The position numbers were made by a program, and so were the translations under genes. A DNA stretch of 37,163 nucleotides, taken from NCBI GenBank assembly GCA_021736255.1, contig JAIPGG010000018.1:1-37163 (forward strand). The letters are read 5' to 3'. The stretch is from Spirochaetales bacterium. Lineage in GTDB: Bacteria; Spirochaetota; Spirochaetia; JAIPGG01. Under the pieces are notes generated by a model. That model had not been told where the DNA came from and made no database searches. It saw only the letters and a program-made list of their open reading frames with translations. Positions 1 to 7,989 of the stretch are shown piece by piece (the first letter of the stretch is position 1; each line of letters begins with the position of its first letter).

Positions 1-163
1 CTGCAGGTAACCAATCCGCGAATATCAGTCTGTACATCGCCGGATGCATGTATTCCTCTATCTCTTTCTCCCCTCGGAACACAAGGAGGTAGTAGCGATA
101 GGGCTTGACAGAAGGTCACATCATATCAGGTTTGAACCACTAATCACTCTTTTCGAGCCCTCG
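1..163. other. Left-edge region with no assignable gene
   Basis: No complete gene is visible here. On the minus strand, a short stop-free stretch runs from about position 113 off the left edge. It could be the N-terminus of a gene outside the window, but it has no convincing ribosome binding site and is too short to identify. An AGGAGG-like string near 86-91 is followed at once by in-frame stops, so it starts no plus-strand gene. Confidence 0.3.
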
Positions 164-180
164 GGAAATTGCCGATTTCC
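164..180. promoter_or_regulatory. Inverted repeat overlapping the ribokinase promoter
   Basis: GGAAAT, a 5-nt spacer, then ATTTCC forms a perfect 6-bp inverted repeat. It overlaps the proposed -35 box (169-174) of the ribokinase gene and is therefore a candidate operator. The regulator is unknown. Confidence 0.3.
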
Positions 181-197
181 GGGATATCAGCTATAGT
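169..197 (+). promoter_or_regulatory. Sigma70-like promoter, possibly giving a leaderless ribokinase mRNA
   Basis: TTGCCG (169-174), a 17-nt spacer and TATAGT (192-197) form a reasonable promoter. Transcription would start about 6-7 nt after the -10 box, essentially at the ATG at 204. That fits the absence of any Shine-Dalgarno sequence in front of this gene. Confidence 0.4.
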
Positions 198-203
198 TGA
201 CAC

Positions 204-1160
204 ATGATCGGAAACGAAAACAGGAAACCACGGATACTCATCGTAGGAAGCATCAATATGGACTTGGTCCTCCAGCTCGCACGAATGCCTCTGAAGGGTG
301 AAAGCCTGCTCGGCAGCCGGTATTCTTACGTGGCCGGGGGGAAAGGGGCAAATCAGGCAGTCGCCGCCGGCCGCGCGGGGGCGGAGGTAACCTTTGTCGG
401 TCGCGTCGGGTCCGATACCCACGGACAAAAGCTTCAGGCAGGCCTGGAAGAGGCAGGAATCGACACCCGGTACCTGCGCCATGATCCTGAAGCCCCGTCG
501 GGGCTGGCCGTAATTCCCGTCGAAGAGGATGGAGAGAACCGGATCATCGTCTATCCGGGAGCCAACATGGAAATCGAGAAATCCGATCTGGACACTCCCT
601 TCCGGGAAAGCTTTGATGCGGTTATGCTCAACTTCGAGATACCCGAATCAATTATCCGGGAAACCTGCCGCCGGGCATCCGAGGCGGAGATACCGGTGGT
701 AATCGATGCCGGCCCGCCCCGGGAGGTCGACATGAGCGATCTGCCCGGTATAGAGATCCTGAGCCCGAACAAGGCAGAGGCCGCTCACCTGCTCGGAGAA
801 GAACCGGAGGCACTCGAAGGAGAAAAGGCCTTGAGTCAGGCAGCGAAAAAACTTTCTGAGAAAAACGGCGCTCCAAAGATTGTTATAAAACTCGGCAGCA
901 GCGGTGCTTTTGTATTCGAAGCTGCGTTTCCAGATCGTGCTGCGGTAATGCCGGCGTTTTCCGTTGAAACGATCGATGGGACGGCGGCAGGCGACGCCTT
1001 TACTTCGGCGATGGCCGTGCGCTATTTGGAAACCGGAGACCTTGCCGAAGCAGTGGAGTTCGGCGCGGCAGCCGGCGCCATTGCAGCTACGAAGCTCGGC
1101 GCCCAACCCTCACTGGCGGAAAGAAGCGAAATCGAAGCCTTCTTAGCCACTTTCCTTTGA
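204..1160 (+). CDS. rbsK: Ribokinase-like PfkB-family sugar kinase
   Basis: This 318-aa protein is a PfkB-family carbohydrate kinase, most like ribokinase, which phosphorylates D-ribose at O5 in the cytoplasm using ATP. Visible features are the N-terminal GSINMDLV strand, the substrate motif GGKGANQAVAAGRAGA and the C-terminal motif DGTAAGDAF, whose Asp near residue 263 would be the catalytic base. Length is normal for the family. The ATG at 204 has no upstream Shine-Dalgarno sequence; a promoter ends 6 nt before it, suggesting leaderless translation. It converges on the MFS gene, and the two coding ends overlap by 18 bp (1143-1160). No ribose transporter lies beside it, so it may serve another pentose or the neighbouring sugar locus. 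Family assignment is firm; the substrate is inferred. Confidence 0.85.
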   Translation: MIGNENRKPRILIVGSINMDLVLQLARMPLKGESLLGSRYSYVAGGKGANQAVAAGRAGAEVTFVGRVGSDTHGQKLQAGLEEAGIDTRYLRHDPEAPSGLAVIPVEEDGENRIIVYPGANMEIEKSDLDTPFRESFDAVMLNFEIPESIIRETCRRASEAEIPVVIDAGPPREVDMSDLPGIEILSPNKAEAAHLLGEEPEALEGEKALSQAAKKLSEKNGAPKIVIKLGSSGAFVFEAAFPDRAAVMPAFSVETIDGTAAGDAFTSAMAVRYLETGDLAEAVEFGAAAGAIAATKLGAQPSLAERSEIEAFLATFL

Positions 1161-2324
1161 CTTTAAAAGCAGAACAACAGAAATAACTCCGCAAACAGGA
1201 AGGAGAATCATTGCAATAGGCAGAGACGCAGCAGCCGAAACACCTGAAATAATCAGTGGGATCAGGATCCCGCTGATGGGAATTCCCAGTTTGACCAGCC
1301 CCATCGATGTCCCGGCGGCATCAGGAACAGCGAGTCCGGTCATAGCAATTATCATAGGCAGCAATGCCGAAATCGAAATCCCGAGAAGAACAACCACCAC
1401 GATGAGAAGGCTTCCGGACAGCGGCAGAATGTATACAAACACACTCAAGACGGTGGCAGCGATAAAAAGCAAGATCACATAGGTTCGGATGTTCTTGTCG
1501 CCTACAATAGAACCCAATACGATTCGCCCCAGACTCATCCCTCCCAAAAAAGAAGCCAACATTAGCTTCGAAGAGAGAAGACCGAAACCGCGGTAATCCA
1601 CCAGAAAGGCAGTGAGCATACTGATGGTCCCGATTTCGAGTGCAACGGCAAATACTGCTGCAAAAAAGAACCGCAAAACCTTCGGCTTTTTTAGTACTGA
1701 GACAAACCGGGCTGCGACCTCGCGTAGTTCCAACCCTGATTCTTGTTCCGGCAACGGGGCTTCAGACACAACAGGAGCATGCTCTCCCCGACGCTCGGCC
1801 CGTGATAGAAACAGGAAGAAAGCCAGAACAGCCAGCACAATTCCCGACTGGATCATGGAATTCCGCCAATTGAGGTTCAGATATATAAGATAGAGGGTTA
1901 TCGCAAACCCTCCGAAGGTTACAAAAAAATGGTTGATGGTAATGAACTTTCCGGAACTATGGGTATGAATATCCAGGAGCATTGCATCACTCGAGCCTTC
2001 ACAGGCCCCCGATCCGACACCGATACCGAACATCACTAAGAGATTCCACCCTATAGGCTCGACGGCAAAGAAAAGGGCTATACCGGCGCCCAGAACCACG
2101 CTCCCGATACCCATGAGCAGAGTCTTTGACTGAGAATCGGCGAGATTTCCGGTAATAAGAACTGAAATGATAAATCCGATATTCTGTACAGCAACGAGGT
2201 AACCGATCTCTTGCGCCGACAGACCGATATTCTTCGATGCAGCCCCGACAATTGCCGTTGCCACACCCAGAAAGAACATGGCGGTGAACGACTCCATAGT
2301 GATCACCGCCGGTTTGCGTATCAT
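1143..2324 (-). CDS. Major facilitator superfamily transporter
   Basis: This 393-aa polytopic membrane protein fits a 12-helix MFS carrier: two blocks of six hydrophobic segments separated by a charged loop near residues 185-215. It would move a small solute across the inner membrane, driven by an ion gradient. No substrate signature was recognised. It is the last gene of the minus-strand sugar run, 36 nt after the Gfo/Idh stop, which suggests export or import of a sugar, polyol or pathway intermediate. The ATG at 2324 lacks a clear Shine-Dalgarno sequence; ATG 2297 is an alternative start. A perfect inverted repeat (2344-2361) lies just upstream and could influence its expression. Its end overlaps the convergent ribokinase gene. 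Confidence 0.8.
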   Translation of the reverse strand: MIRKPAVITMESFTAMFFLGVATAIVGAASKNIGLSAQEIGYLVAVQNIGFIISVLITGNLADSQSKTLLMGIGSVVLGAGIALFFAVEPIGWNLLVMFGIGVGSGACEGSSDAMLLDIHTHSSGKFITINHFFVTFGGFAITLYLIYLNLNWRNSMIQSGIVLAVLAFFLFLSRAERRGEHAPVVSEAPLPEQESGLELREVAARFVSVLKKPKVLRFFFAAVFAVALEIGTISMLTAFLVDYRGFGLLSSKLMLASFLGGMSLGRIVLGSIVGDKNIRTYVILLFIAATVLSVFVYILPLSGSLLIVVVVLLGISISALLPMIIAMTGLAVPDAAGTSMGLVKLGIPISGILIPLIISGVSAAASLPIAMILLPVCGVISVVLLLKSKESG

Positions 2325-2343
2325 ATCAGGTAACGATGTGTGT

Positions 2344-2361
2344 ATTTCCGAAAACGGAAAT
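2344..2361 (-). promoter_or_regulatory. Perfect inverted repeat between Gfo/Idh and MFS genes
   Basis: ATTTCCG, AAAA, CGGAAAT forms a 7-bp perfect stem with a 4-nt loop. It abuts the Gfo/Idh stop codon and lies 20 nt before the MFS start. No T-tract follows on the minus strand, so it is more likely an operator or an mRNA-processing hairpin than a terminator. Confidence 0.35.
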
Positions 2362-3467
2362 CAGGTCTTGGGGATCATGACGCGTTCCCCACCCCGCATT
2401 GCGGATTCATGAGAGCAAATACCGGTCAAGGTCCAGTTTGCTGCTACATCGGCATCAACAGCAGAATCTCGCCCCTCTACGATAGCACGAACGAACTCAT
2501 GGGCAAGATGGGGATGCGAACCACCGTGTCCCGCACCCTGGATAAAGGAGGTATGTTCATGCTCTTCGTCGTAAACGCCCTGCATGGTGTACTTGGCTAT
2601 CTCTTTCGGAAGCCGATTACCATAGTCCGGAACTTCCACCCGGTCTGCTCCCTCGAAACCCGAATAGAGCACAGGTCCTTCTCCTGCAACCTGTTCCCAC
2701 TCGAAGGAGTGCTCGGAGGCGTAAACATCAAAGCTCTCCCGGTACTGGCGAATGGTATTAAAGAGGGTTCGGGTAGCCTCGCAGGCCAAATCCGAATCCT
2801 CGATCTTTATGAGGGTTGATTCGGCTGCGAAGGGTGAATTGTATTTCGGGATATACTCTTCCTGTATTCTCCCTGATCCGAAACAGACAACCGATTCCGC
2901 CCGTTTTCCCGCCAGGCAGAGTAAAGGACTTACCGCGTGGGTGCCGTAGTGCATGGGAGGAAATCCATACCAATACTCAGGCCAGCCGGGCAGGTTCATA
3001 TTCTGTTGATGCGAGCCCCGCAGGAACTGAAGCCTTCCCATCTTTCCCTGCTCATACATCTCTTGGACGTAGAGAAATTCCCGGGTATACACGGCTGTCT
3101 CCATCATCATGTAGACTTTCCCGCTTTTCTTCTTCGATTCGGCTATAGCAAGGCAATCTTCCACGGAGGTGGCCATGGGTACGGTGCAAGCCGTATGCTT
3201 GCCGGCATCCAGGGACATCTTGCTCATCCATGCATGGGAACCGATAGGGGTTACAATATGAACGGCATCTACGTTGTCGTCTTCAAGAAGCTTTTCGAAG
3301 TCACTGTAGCGTTTTTCCACGCCGAACTGATCAGCGACCTTGTTCAGGCTCTCCTTGTTCCGCTGACAAACGGCATAACACTCTGTATCCGGATGCTTCT
3401 GATAGAGAGGGACGAACTCCGCCCCGAAACCGAGTCCCACAACAGCCACATTCACTTTATCACTCAT
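2361..3467 (-). CDS. Gfo/Idh/MocA-family oxidoreductase
   Basis: This 368-aa protein has the NAD(P)-binding Rossmann start (VAVVGLGFGAE, residues 8-17) and the two-domain length of Gfo/Idh/MocA dehydrogenases, which oxidise or reduce sugars, inositols and their derivatives. The usual Glu-Lys-Pro motif after strand five is replaced: around residues 92-99 the sequence reads TACTVPMA, so the family's substrate-contacting Lys is absent. The segment HYGTHAVSP near residue 174 matches the region of the active-site His. It sits in the sugar operon between the zinc dehydrogenase and the MFS gene. A GAGGGATGAG-like ribosome binding site precedes the ATG. The substrate is unknown, and the missing Lys makes a non-standard reaction or specificity possible. 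Confidence 0.8.
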   Translation of the reverse strand: MSDKVNVAVVGLGFGAEFVPLYQKHPDTECYAVCQRNKESLNKVADQFGVEKRYSDFEKLLEDDNVDAVHIVTPIGSHAWMSKMSLDAGKHTACTVPMATSVEDCLAIAESKKKSGKVYMMMETAVYTREFLYVQEMYEQGKMGRLQFLRGSHQQNMNLPGWPEYWYGFPPMHYGTHAVSPLLCLAGKRAESVVCFGSGRIQEEYIPKYNSPFAAESTLIKIEDSDLACEATRTLFNTIRQYRESFDVYASEHSFEWEQVAGEGPVLYSGFEGADRVEVPDYGNRLPKEIAKYTMQGVYDEEHEHTSFIQGAGHGGSHPHLAHEFVRAIVEGRDSAVDADVAANWTLTGICSHESAMRGGERVMIPKT

Positions 3468-3504
3468 AATCTCATCCCTCTTTTATAAACTTGATTCATT
3501 CAGC

Positions 3505-3532
3505 GGCAGTGTCGGGCAATCGGAACACTGCC
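3505..3532 (-). promoter_or_regulatory. Intercistronic hairpin 2 (before Gfo/Idh)
   Basis: GGCAGTGT pairs perfectly with ACACTGCC across a 12-nt loop. Like its neighbour at 3547-3576, it lies in the 132-nt gap between the zinc dehydrogenase and Gfo/Idh genes. No T-tract follows, so mRNA stabilisation or processing is more likely than termination. Confidence 0.4.
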
Positions 3533-3546
3533 TCGTCAAATAGGTC

Positions 3547-3576
3547 CGGAGGGCCGGGAATAACCCCTGCCCTCCG
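3547..3576 (-). promoter_or_regulatory. Intercistronic hairpin 1 (after zinc dehydrogenase)
   Basis: CGGAGGGC pairs with GCCCTCCG, and an inner GGG/CCC pair can extend the stem inside the 14-nt loop. It follows the dehydrogenase stop by about 24 nt on the minus strand. It is probably a processing or attenuating hairpin inside the operon. Confidence 0.4.
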
Positions 3577-3599
3577 CGGTTTATCAATACTTGCCTCAC

Positions 3600-4676
3600 T
3601 CAATCGGTGGAAATTACGACCTTCATAGGATCGCCGACCCGATTGGTCAGATCCTTGATGGCCTGGTCCGTTTTTTCGAGAGGATAGGTGTGGCTCACAA
3701 GCGAATCGACATCCACGAGCCCTTCCTGAATCAGCCGGATCGTCTCCGGCCATGCTAAGGGGGCCAGCCAAGCGGAACGTATCTGCTTGTCCATTGTGTG
3801 GAACTCGAGGGCGGGTATGGAGAATTTGTCCTCTTCATTCGGCAGTCCGAATTGGACTATGATCGACATCTCGCCGCCGATATCAACACCCTGCTCGAAA
3901 GCTGCATTCGAACCTGTGGGGACGATCACCCGGTCGGAGAGCTTGCCTCCGGTTACCTCGCTAATCGAGTCCTTCAGGTTGCCGGTATAGTAGGGAGATT
4001 TCTGATCTTTTACGTTGAAAAAATAATCAACGCCGAATTTCTTGCCCCATTCGAGGCGATAATCCCGCGTCCCTACCAATGCGACCTTGCCGGCCCCCAT
4101 GGCTCTGGCCATCTGGACCATCATCATTCCCATTGGTCCCGGACCGAAAACCGTCACAAAATTCCCTGGTTCGATCTCGAGCCGCCTCATACCGTTCAAG
4201 GCACAAGCCATCGGTTCGGTCAGAGCTCCTCCTTCGAAGGAAATGTTGTCCGGCAGTTTAAAAAGTCCTGTGTACTTTGAAGCCACATATTCGGCAAAGG
4301 CTCCCGGTACCGAAACCCCGAGCACGGACATGTTCTGACAAAGATGGGGTTTGCCGTCGGCACACATGTAACAGGCATTACAGTTCTGCACCGGATTGAC
4401 TACTACACGGTCACCTTCCTTGTAGAGTCCCATCGAGGCGGGTACAGAACCGACCTTTTCAACAACACCGGTAAACTCATGCCCGAGTGTCAGCGGTCCT
4501 TTTCCGGTAGGTGTATCTACAGGACTGAGGCCGTAGTAATAAGAGATATCGGAACCGCAGATACCGACCTTCTTTACCTTGACCAGAACTTCAATATCGG
4601 AAATCTCGGGAACCGGTACATCCTCGAGCTGCATCTTTTCTTTTTCATAAAAAACGTGCGCTTTCATTGTAGCCAT
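3600..4676 (-). CDS. Zinc-dependent medium-chain alcohol/polyol dehydrogenase
   Basis: This 358-aa cytoplasmic enzyme belongs to the zinc MDR family (sorbitol, galactitol and threonine dehydrogenases). Catalytic zinc ligands are visible as Cys40 (GICGSD) and His66-Glu67 (GHEFTG). The four structural-zinc cysteines at 99, 102, 105 and 113 have the standard C-x2-C-x2-C-x7-C spacing. The coenzyme-binding loop is VFGPGPMGMM near residue 173. It probably oxidises a polyol to a ketose with NAD, which would feed the neighbouring C3 epimerase and FGGY kinase. A GAGGA ribosome binding site sits 4 nt before the ATG. It is fourth from the end of the sugar operon. The family is certain; the particular polyol is inferred only from context. 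Confidence 0.87.
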   Translation of the reverse strand: MATMKAHVFYEKEKMQLEDVPVPEISDIEVLVKVKKVGICGSDISYYYGLSPVDTPTGKGPLTLGHEFTGVVEKVGSVPASMGLYKEGDRVVVNPVQNCNACYMCADGKPHLCQNMSVLGVSVPGAFAEYVASKYTGLFKLPDNISFEGGALTEPMACALNGMRRLEIEPGNFVTVFGPGPMGMMMVQMARAMGAGKVALVGTRDYRLEWGKKFGVDYFFNVKDQKSPYYTGNLKDSISEVTGGKLSDRVIVPTGSNAAFEQGVDIGGEMSIIVQFGLPNEEDKFSIPALEFHTMDKQIRSAWLAPLAWPETIRLIQEGLVDVDSLVSHTYPLEKTDQAIKDLTNRVGDPMKVVISTD

Positions 4677-4711
4677 ATATTCCTCCTATCAATTACATGC
4701 AAATCCGAGGA

Positions 4712-5599
4712 TCAGCTTCCGTATTTTTTGACCAGTTTGTCCAAGAATTTCTTGTTGTCCGAGGTCACATCCAAAGCCTTCGGCCAGAAGCAGAGATCAA
4801 TGGTCCACCATTCGTCGTCGTATCCGGCTTCCTCGATTGCCGGCATAATGGTGTCGAAATCGAGACGTCCTGTTCCCAGGGGAGCATGTGTACTGGTATC
4901 ATCATCGTGGAGGGTTCCATCCGAATCGATCAGGTGGACATGCCCGATTTTACCGGTGAGCATGTGGGCGAACTGCACGACCCCGCCGGGCAGAATCTCC
5001 TTCTCTCCCATGTGCCTGGAACCCATGACGGCGCTCATATAGGCGTGACATGAATCAAAGAGTACCGAGAAGTTGGGGTGGTCGACCTTGTATGTCATCC
5101 GGACCACTTCGCTGGGTTTATTCAGGAAAAAGCCGGGCTCGAACTCCCAAATCAATTTGACGTTCTGCTTTGCACAGAGTTCGGCAGTTTCGTTCCATAT
5201 ATCCGCAATCTTGCTGAAGGCATCCTCATAATCCATTCCGCCGGGCACGCCGGTAGGGGGATCAACCGTTTCCGTTCGAAGCTTAGGGATGTTGAGATCG
5301 GCACAGATTTCCAGATTCTCCTTGGCCGCATCCAGGTATTCCTTCTTCGAAGCGGTAGCCGGTGAAGGAAAGCCGGCGGCGACACCGGAAACCTCGAGCC
5401 CGTTGTCGTCAAAGAGTTTCTTGACCTCTTTTCGCCGGGCAGGGGTGTTTTCTTCCAAGTGCGGAGGGAAAGCGGCGAATTCGATCCCATCGAAATTGTT
5501 GTCTTTCAAGGTCTTAACAACAGTCTCCAAAGGAATCGGGGCCTCTTCATAACCTCCCCAGATATAAGCCCAAGCACCAATTGACGTTTTACGCTTCAT
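4712..5599 (-). CDS. Sugar phosphate isomerase/epimerase (TIM barrel)
   Basis: This is a 295-aa protein of the xylose-isomerase-like TIM-barrel superfamily, metal-dependent enzymes that interconvert sugars, inosose-type compounds or their phosphates. Supporting segments are FDGIEFAAFPPH near residue 36, the strand-end Glu in KLIWEFEPGF, the Asp/His-containing VLFDSCHAY and GHVHLIDSDG, and the terminal WWTIDLCF strand. The start at 5599 is preferred because GGAGGAG lies 4 nt upstream. An ATG at 5611 overlaps that ribosome binding site and the preceding gene's stop, so it is less likely. It follows the phosphomannose-isomerase-like gene with almost no spacing. The exact substrate is not recognisable. 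Confidence 0.8.
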   Translation of the reverse strand: MKRKTSIGAWAYIWGGYEEAPIPLETVVKTLKDNNFDGIEFAAFPPHLEENTPARRKEVKKLFDDNGLEVSGVAAGFPSPATASKKEYLDAAKENLEICADLNIPKLRTETVDPPTGVPGGMDYEDAFSKIADIWNETAELCAKQNVKLIWEFEPGFFLNKPSEVVRMTYKVDHPNFSVLFDSCHAYMSAVMGSRHMGEKEILPGGVVQFAHMLTGKIGHVHLIDSDGTLHDDDTSTHAPLGTGRLDFDTIMPAIEEAGYDDEWWTIDLCFWPKALDVTSDNKKFLDKLVKKYGS

Positions 5600-5610
5600 A
5601 TACTCCTCCA

Positions 5611-6813
5611 TTATTTACCAGTATAGGGTTCTATCATCGGACAATCGGGATTGATGTCCGGTCCGAAGAACTTGATCAACAGAAGATCTTCACTGCCGGT
5701 GTTTTCCACAACCAGCGGCTTAACCGCTCGGTCGTGAGTTACTATGAGCTCATCCTTTTCGAAGTTTCCGGCTTCGATCTCCTTTCCCGCAAAGGTGCCC
5801 TTTCCCTGCCACACCAGGACGGAGTAGACACCCTTCTCTTTCGTTTCAAAGCTGCCGCCGGGTTTTACGATAATCCGTTTGCCGCTGAATTTTTTCGTGC
5901 CATAGTAGATCCACCATTCGGTTCCTCCGGGCTGCTCGCCGCAGACCACCGGCTCGAGATGATGGTTTTCGTAAAAATAGGGATCTCCGTTTGCTTCCCA
6001 ATCCAGCTGATCGAGAACCGAGCGTTCCCGTTTGGCCTGCCGGTCCTCCTCCGCTATGTCCTTGTAGAGGAGCTCCTTCGAAATCGGGTAACCGGAGACC
6101 TCTGCCTGAAGCATTGCGAACACATCCGAGTCCTCCTGAAGTTCGATGGTTAAAGCGGAACCGGGTGCGTGCAGGATACCCGAAGGAAGAAAAAATCCTT
6201 CGCCGGGAACATTCGCATAGGCCCGAGAGTGTTTGAGGATCTCGTTCCCGCTCCACTGTTCCAGCAGCGGCTGAAGAACCTTGTACTGCAGTCCCTGCTC
6301 CACAATATAGGGGTGAACACCGAAATAGGTTTCCGGATGAGGTCCTGGAGGAACGCCCTCGGGAAAGTAGTAGGCTTCGTCTTTGGAGTTGGCCCCTACC
6401 TTTGCTGCGTATTCCTGTTTTTGATGAACATGATACGGCAGGCGGGTATCGTAATCGTAGAGCTTTGCGAGCCGGCCCAGCCCGGAATGATTCGCAGCGT
6501 ACTCTTTGCCCATAAAAAGCTCGGGATCTGCATCCACGCCGTCCTTCAAGGTGATGTACTCTGAACCATCGAGCCGGAGATAACTCAAGCCCTCATCCTC
6601 CGGTCCTACCGCATTGTCCGCATGGGTAACCGAGGCAAGCCAGCGCTCACATATGTGCCCCCGCTCACCAACGTCGTATTCCTCGTCCTTGAGACCCAAC
6701 CGTTTTCCAGGGGGCAGAAAATCACGTGCCACCCAGGCGGGATCCAGACGAAAAATACCCTCTTCTTCCTTTATCTTGTTTTTGAGAACAGATTGTATTT
6801 CTTTTTTTGTCAT
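5611..6813 (-). CDS. Class I mannose-6-phosphate isomerase-like cupin enzyme
   Basis: This 400-aa protein resembles type I phosphomannose isomerases, zinc cupins that interconvert mannose-6-P and fructose-6-P. Likely metal ligands are His128 and His130 (YHVHQKQEYA), Glu146 in SKDEAYYF and His215 in LPSGILHAPG, in the same order as the classical Q-H, E and H set. However, the classical glutamine position reads His, and the rest diverges from ManA, so it may act on another aldose/ketose pair or on a free sugar. A second cupin-like segment occupies roughly residues 300-390. AAGGAG precedes the ATG by 7 nt. It lies between the ABC ATPase genes and the TIM-barrel isomerase in one transcription unit. 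Confidence 0.7.
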   Translation of the reverse strand: MTKKEIQSVLKNKIKEEEGIFRLDPAWVARDFLPPGKRLGLKDEEYDVGERGHICERWLASVTHADNAVGPEDEGLSYLRLDGSEYITLKDGVDADPELFMGKEYAANHSGLGRLAKLYDYDTRLPYHVHQKQEYAAKVGANSKDEAYYFPEGVPPGPHPETYFGVHPYIVEQGLQYKVLQPLLEQWSGNEILKHSRAYANVPGEGFFLPSGILHAPGSALTIELQEDSDVFAMLQAEVSGYPISKELLYKDIAEEDRQAKRERSVLDQLDWEANGDPYFYENHHLEPVVCGEQPGGTEWWIYYGTKKFSGKRIIVKPGGSFETKEKGVYSVLVWQGKGTFAGKEIEAGNFEKDELIVTHDRAVKPLVVENTGSEDLLLIKFFGPDINPDCPMIEPYTGK

Positions 6814-6882
6814 GCTGCTGCTCCTTTACTGCGCTGCATCATTTCCCGGAGCGGAATCCCGCCCGGCTGAAACAACCGGGGC

Positions 6883-7974
6883 TTACCCTATCCGCTTCGT
6901 GGTATCCACATCAAAAAGATGGGCATAATCCATCTGAAAATTGGCATACACGGTCTGCCCGACCTGAATATCGAGGTTGGGAGCTACCGTTGCCTGAAGA
7001 ATAAGATCATCGCTTTTCAGGTTCAGGATATCCTCCGCCCCCATACTCTGATTGAAGTAGACATTCATCGGAAAAGAGTTCGAATCGCCCTCTTCCTGGG
7101 TTATCAGAATGTCCTCCGGGCGTATTCCGAATATCACCTTATCCTTGCCGGCGGATTCCAGCGCTTTCAACTGCTCTTCGGTAGGACAACAGATCATCTG
7201 CCCCCCTGAAAGGGAGAGGTTCCCATCCTTCAGCGTCCCCTCTATCAGGTTGATCGGCGGACTGCCGACGAACTTAGCCACGAAGGTATCTGCCGGTTTA
7301 TAATAGATATCCTGAGGAGTTCCGATCTGCTTGATTGTGCCCTCGTGCATGACGGCGATTCGGTCCCCCATGGTCATTGCTTCCGTCTGATCGTGGGTAA
7401 CATAGAAAAAGGTGGAACCGAGCTGATAATGGAGTCGTGCGAGCTCAGCCCGCATCTCCTCCCGGAGTTTTGCATCGAGATTGGAAAGCGGTTCATCCAT
7501 GAGAAAGACCTTCGGCTGCCGGACAATGGCCCGGCCGATGCCGACCCGCTGCATTTCGCCTCCCGAGAGGTGTACCGATTTCCGGTCCAGCAGACGAGTT
7601 ATGTGCAGAATCTCTGCGACCTCTTCAACCCGGCGGTCTATCTTCGCTTGTTCATATCGCCTGAGGCGTGAACGGAGGGGAAATTCCAGGTTTTCACGGA
7701 CAGTCATGTGCGGATAGAGGGTGTAATATTGAAACACAAAGGCCACATCCCGTGCCGCAATGGAGACCTCTCCTACATCCTCGCCGTCGATTCGTATTGT
7801 TCCCTCTTCCGGCTTTTCGAGCCCGGAAACACATCTGAGCATGGTGGTTTTTCCGGCACCCGTAGGTCCCAGGAGAACAAAGAATTCCTTGTCCTGCACC
7901 TCGATGTTTATCGAATCCAATGCGGGCACATCATCGAAGCGTTTTGTTAAAGATTCAAGTTTAATGTTCGCCAT
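6883..7974 (-). CDS. Carbohydrate ABC transporter ATP-binding protein (first of two, MalK/UgpC type)
   Basis: This 363-aa ATPase powers import by the adjacent permeases. Walker A is GPTGAGKT (residues 36-43), the signature is LSGGEMQRV near residue 137, and Walker B plus D-loop is VFLMDEPLSNLD near 155-166. The H-loop follows in VTHDQTEAMTM. Residues 240-363 form the MalK-type regulatory OB domain (for example FGIRPEDI). The signature Gln of LSGGQ is Glu here. It lies 15 nt downstream of a second, non-identical ATPase gene, so the transporter probably uses a heterodimer of ATPases, as described for the rhizobial glycerol system GlpS/GlpT. The transported sugar is not determinable. Confidence 0.9.
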   Translation of the reverse strand: MANIKLESLTKRFDDVPALDSINIEVQDKEFFVLLGPTGAGKTTMLRCVSGLEKPEEGTIRIDGEDVGEVSIAARDVAFVFQYYTLYPHMTVRENLEFPLRSRLRRYEQAKIDRRVEEVAEILHITRLLDRKSVHLSGGEMQRVGIGRAIVRQPKVFLMDEPLSNLDAKLREEMRAELARLHYQLGSTFFYVTHDQTEAMTMGDRIAVMHEGTIKQIGTPQDIYYKPADTFVAKFVGSPPINLIEGTLKDGNLSLSGGQMICCPTEEQLKALESAGKDKVIFGIRPEDILITQEEGDSNSFPMNVYFNQSMGAEDILNLKSDDLILQATVAPNLDIQVGQTVYANFQMDYAHLFDVDTTKRIG

Positions 7975-7989
7975 AATCTTACTCCCGGG

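Noticed and set aside
1-113. N-terminus of a minus-strand gene running off the left edge
   Set aside because: The frame is open but short, without a ribosome binding site or a recognisable motif.
120-2331. Shared 12-mer ATCATATCAGGT at 120-131 and 2320-2331
   Set aside because: A 12-bp match is expected by chance several times in 37 kb, and the second copy covers a start codon.
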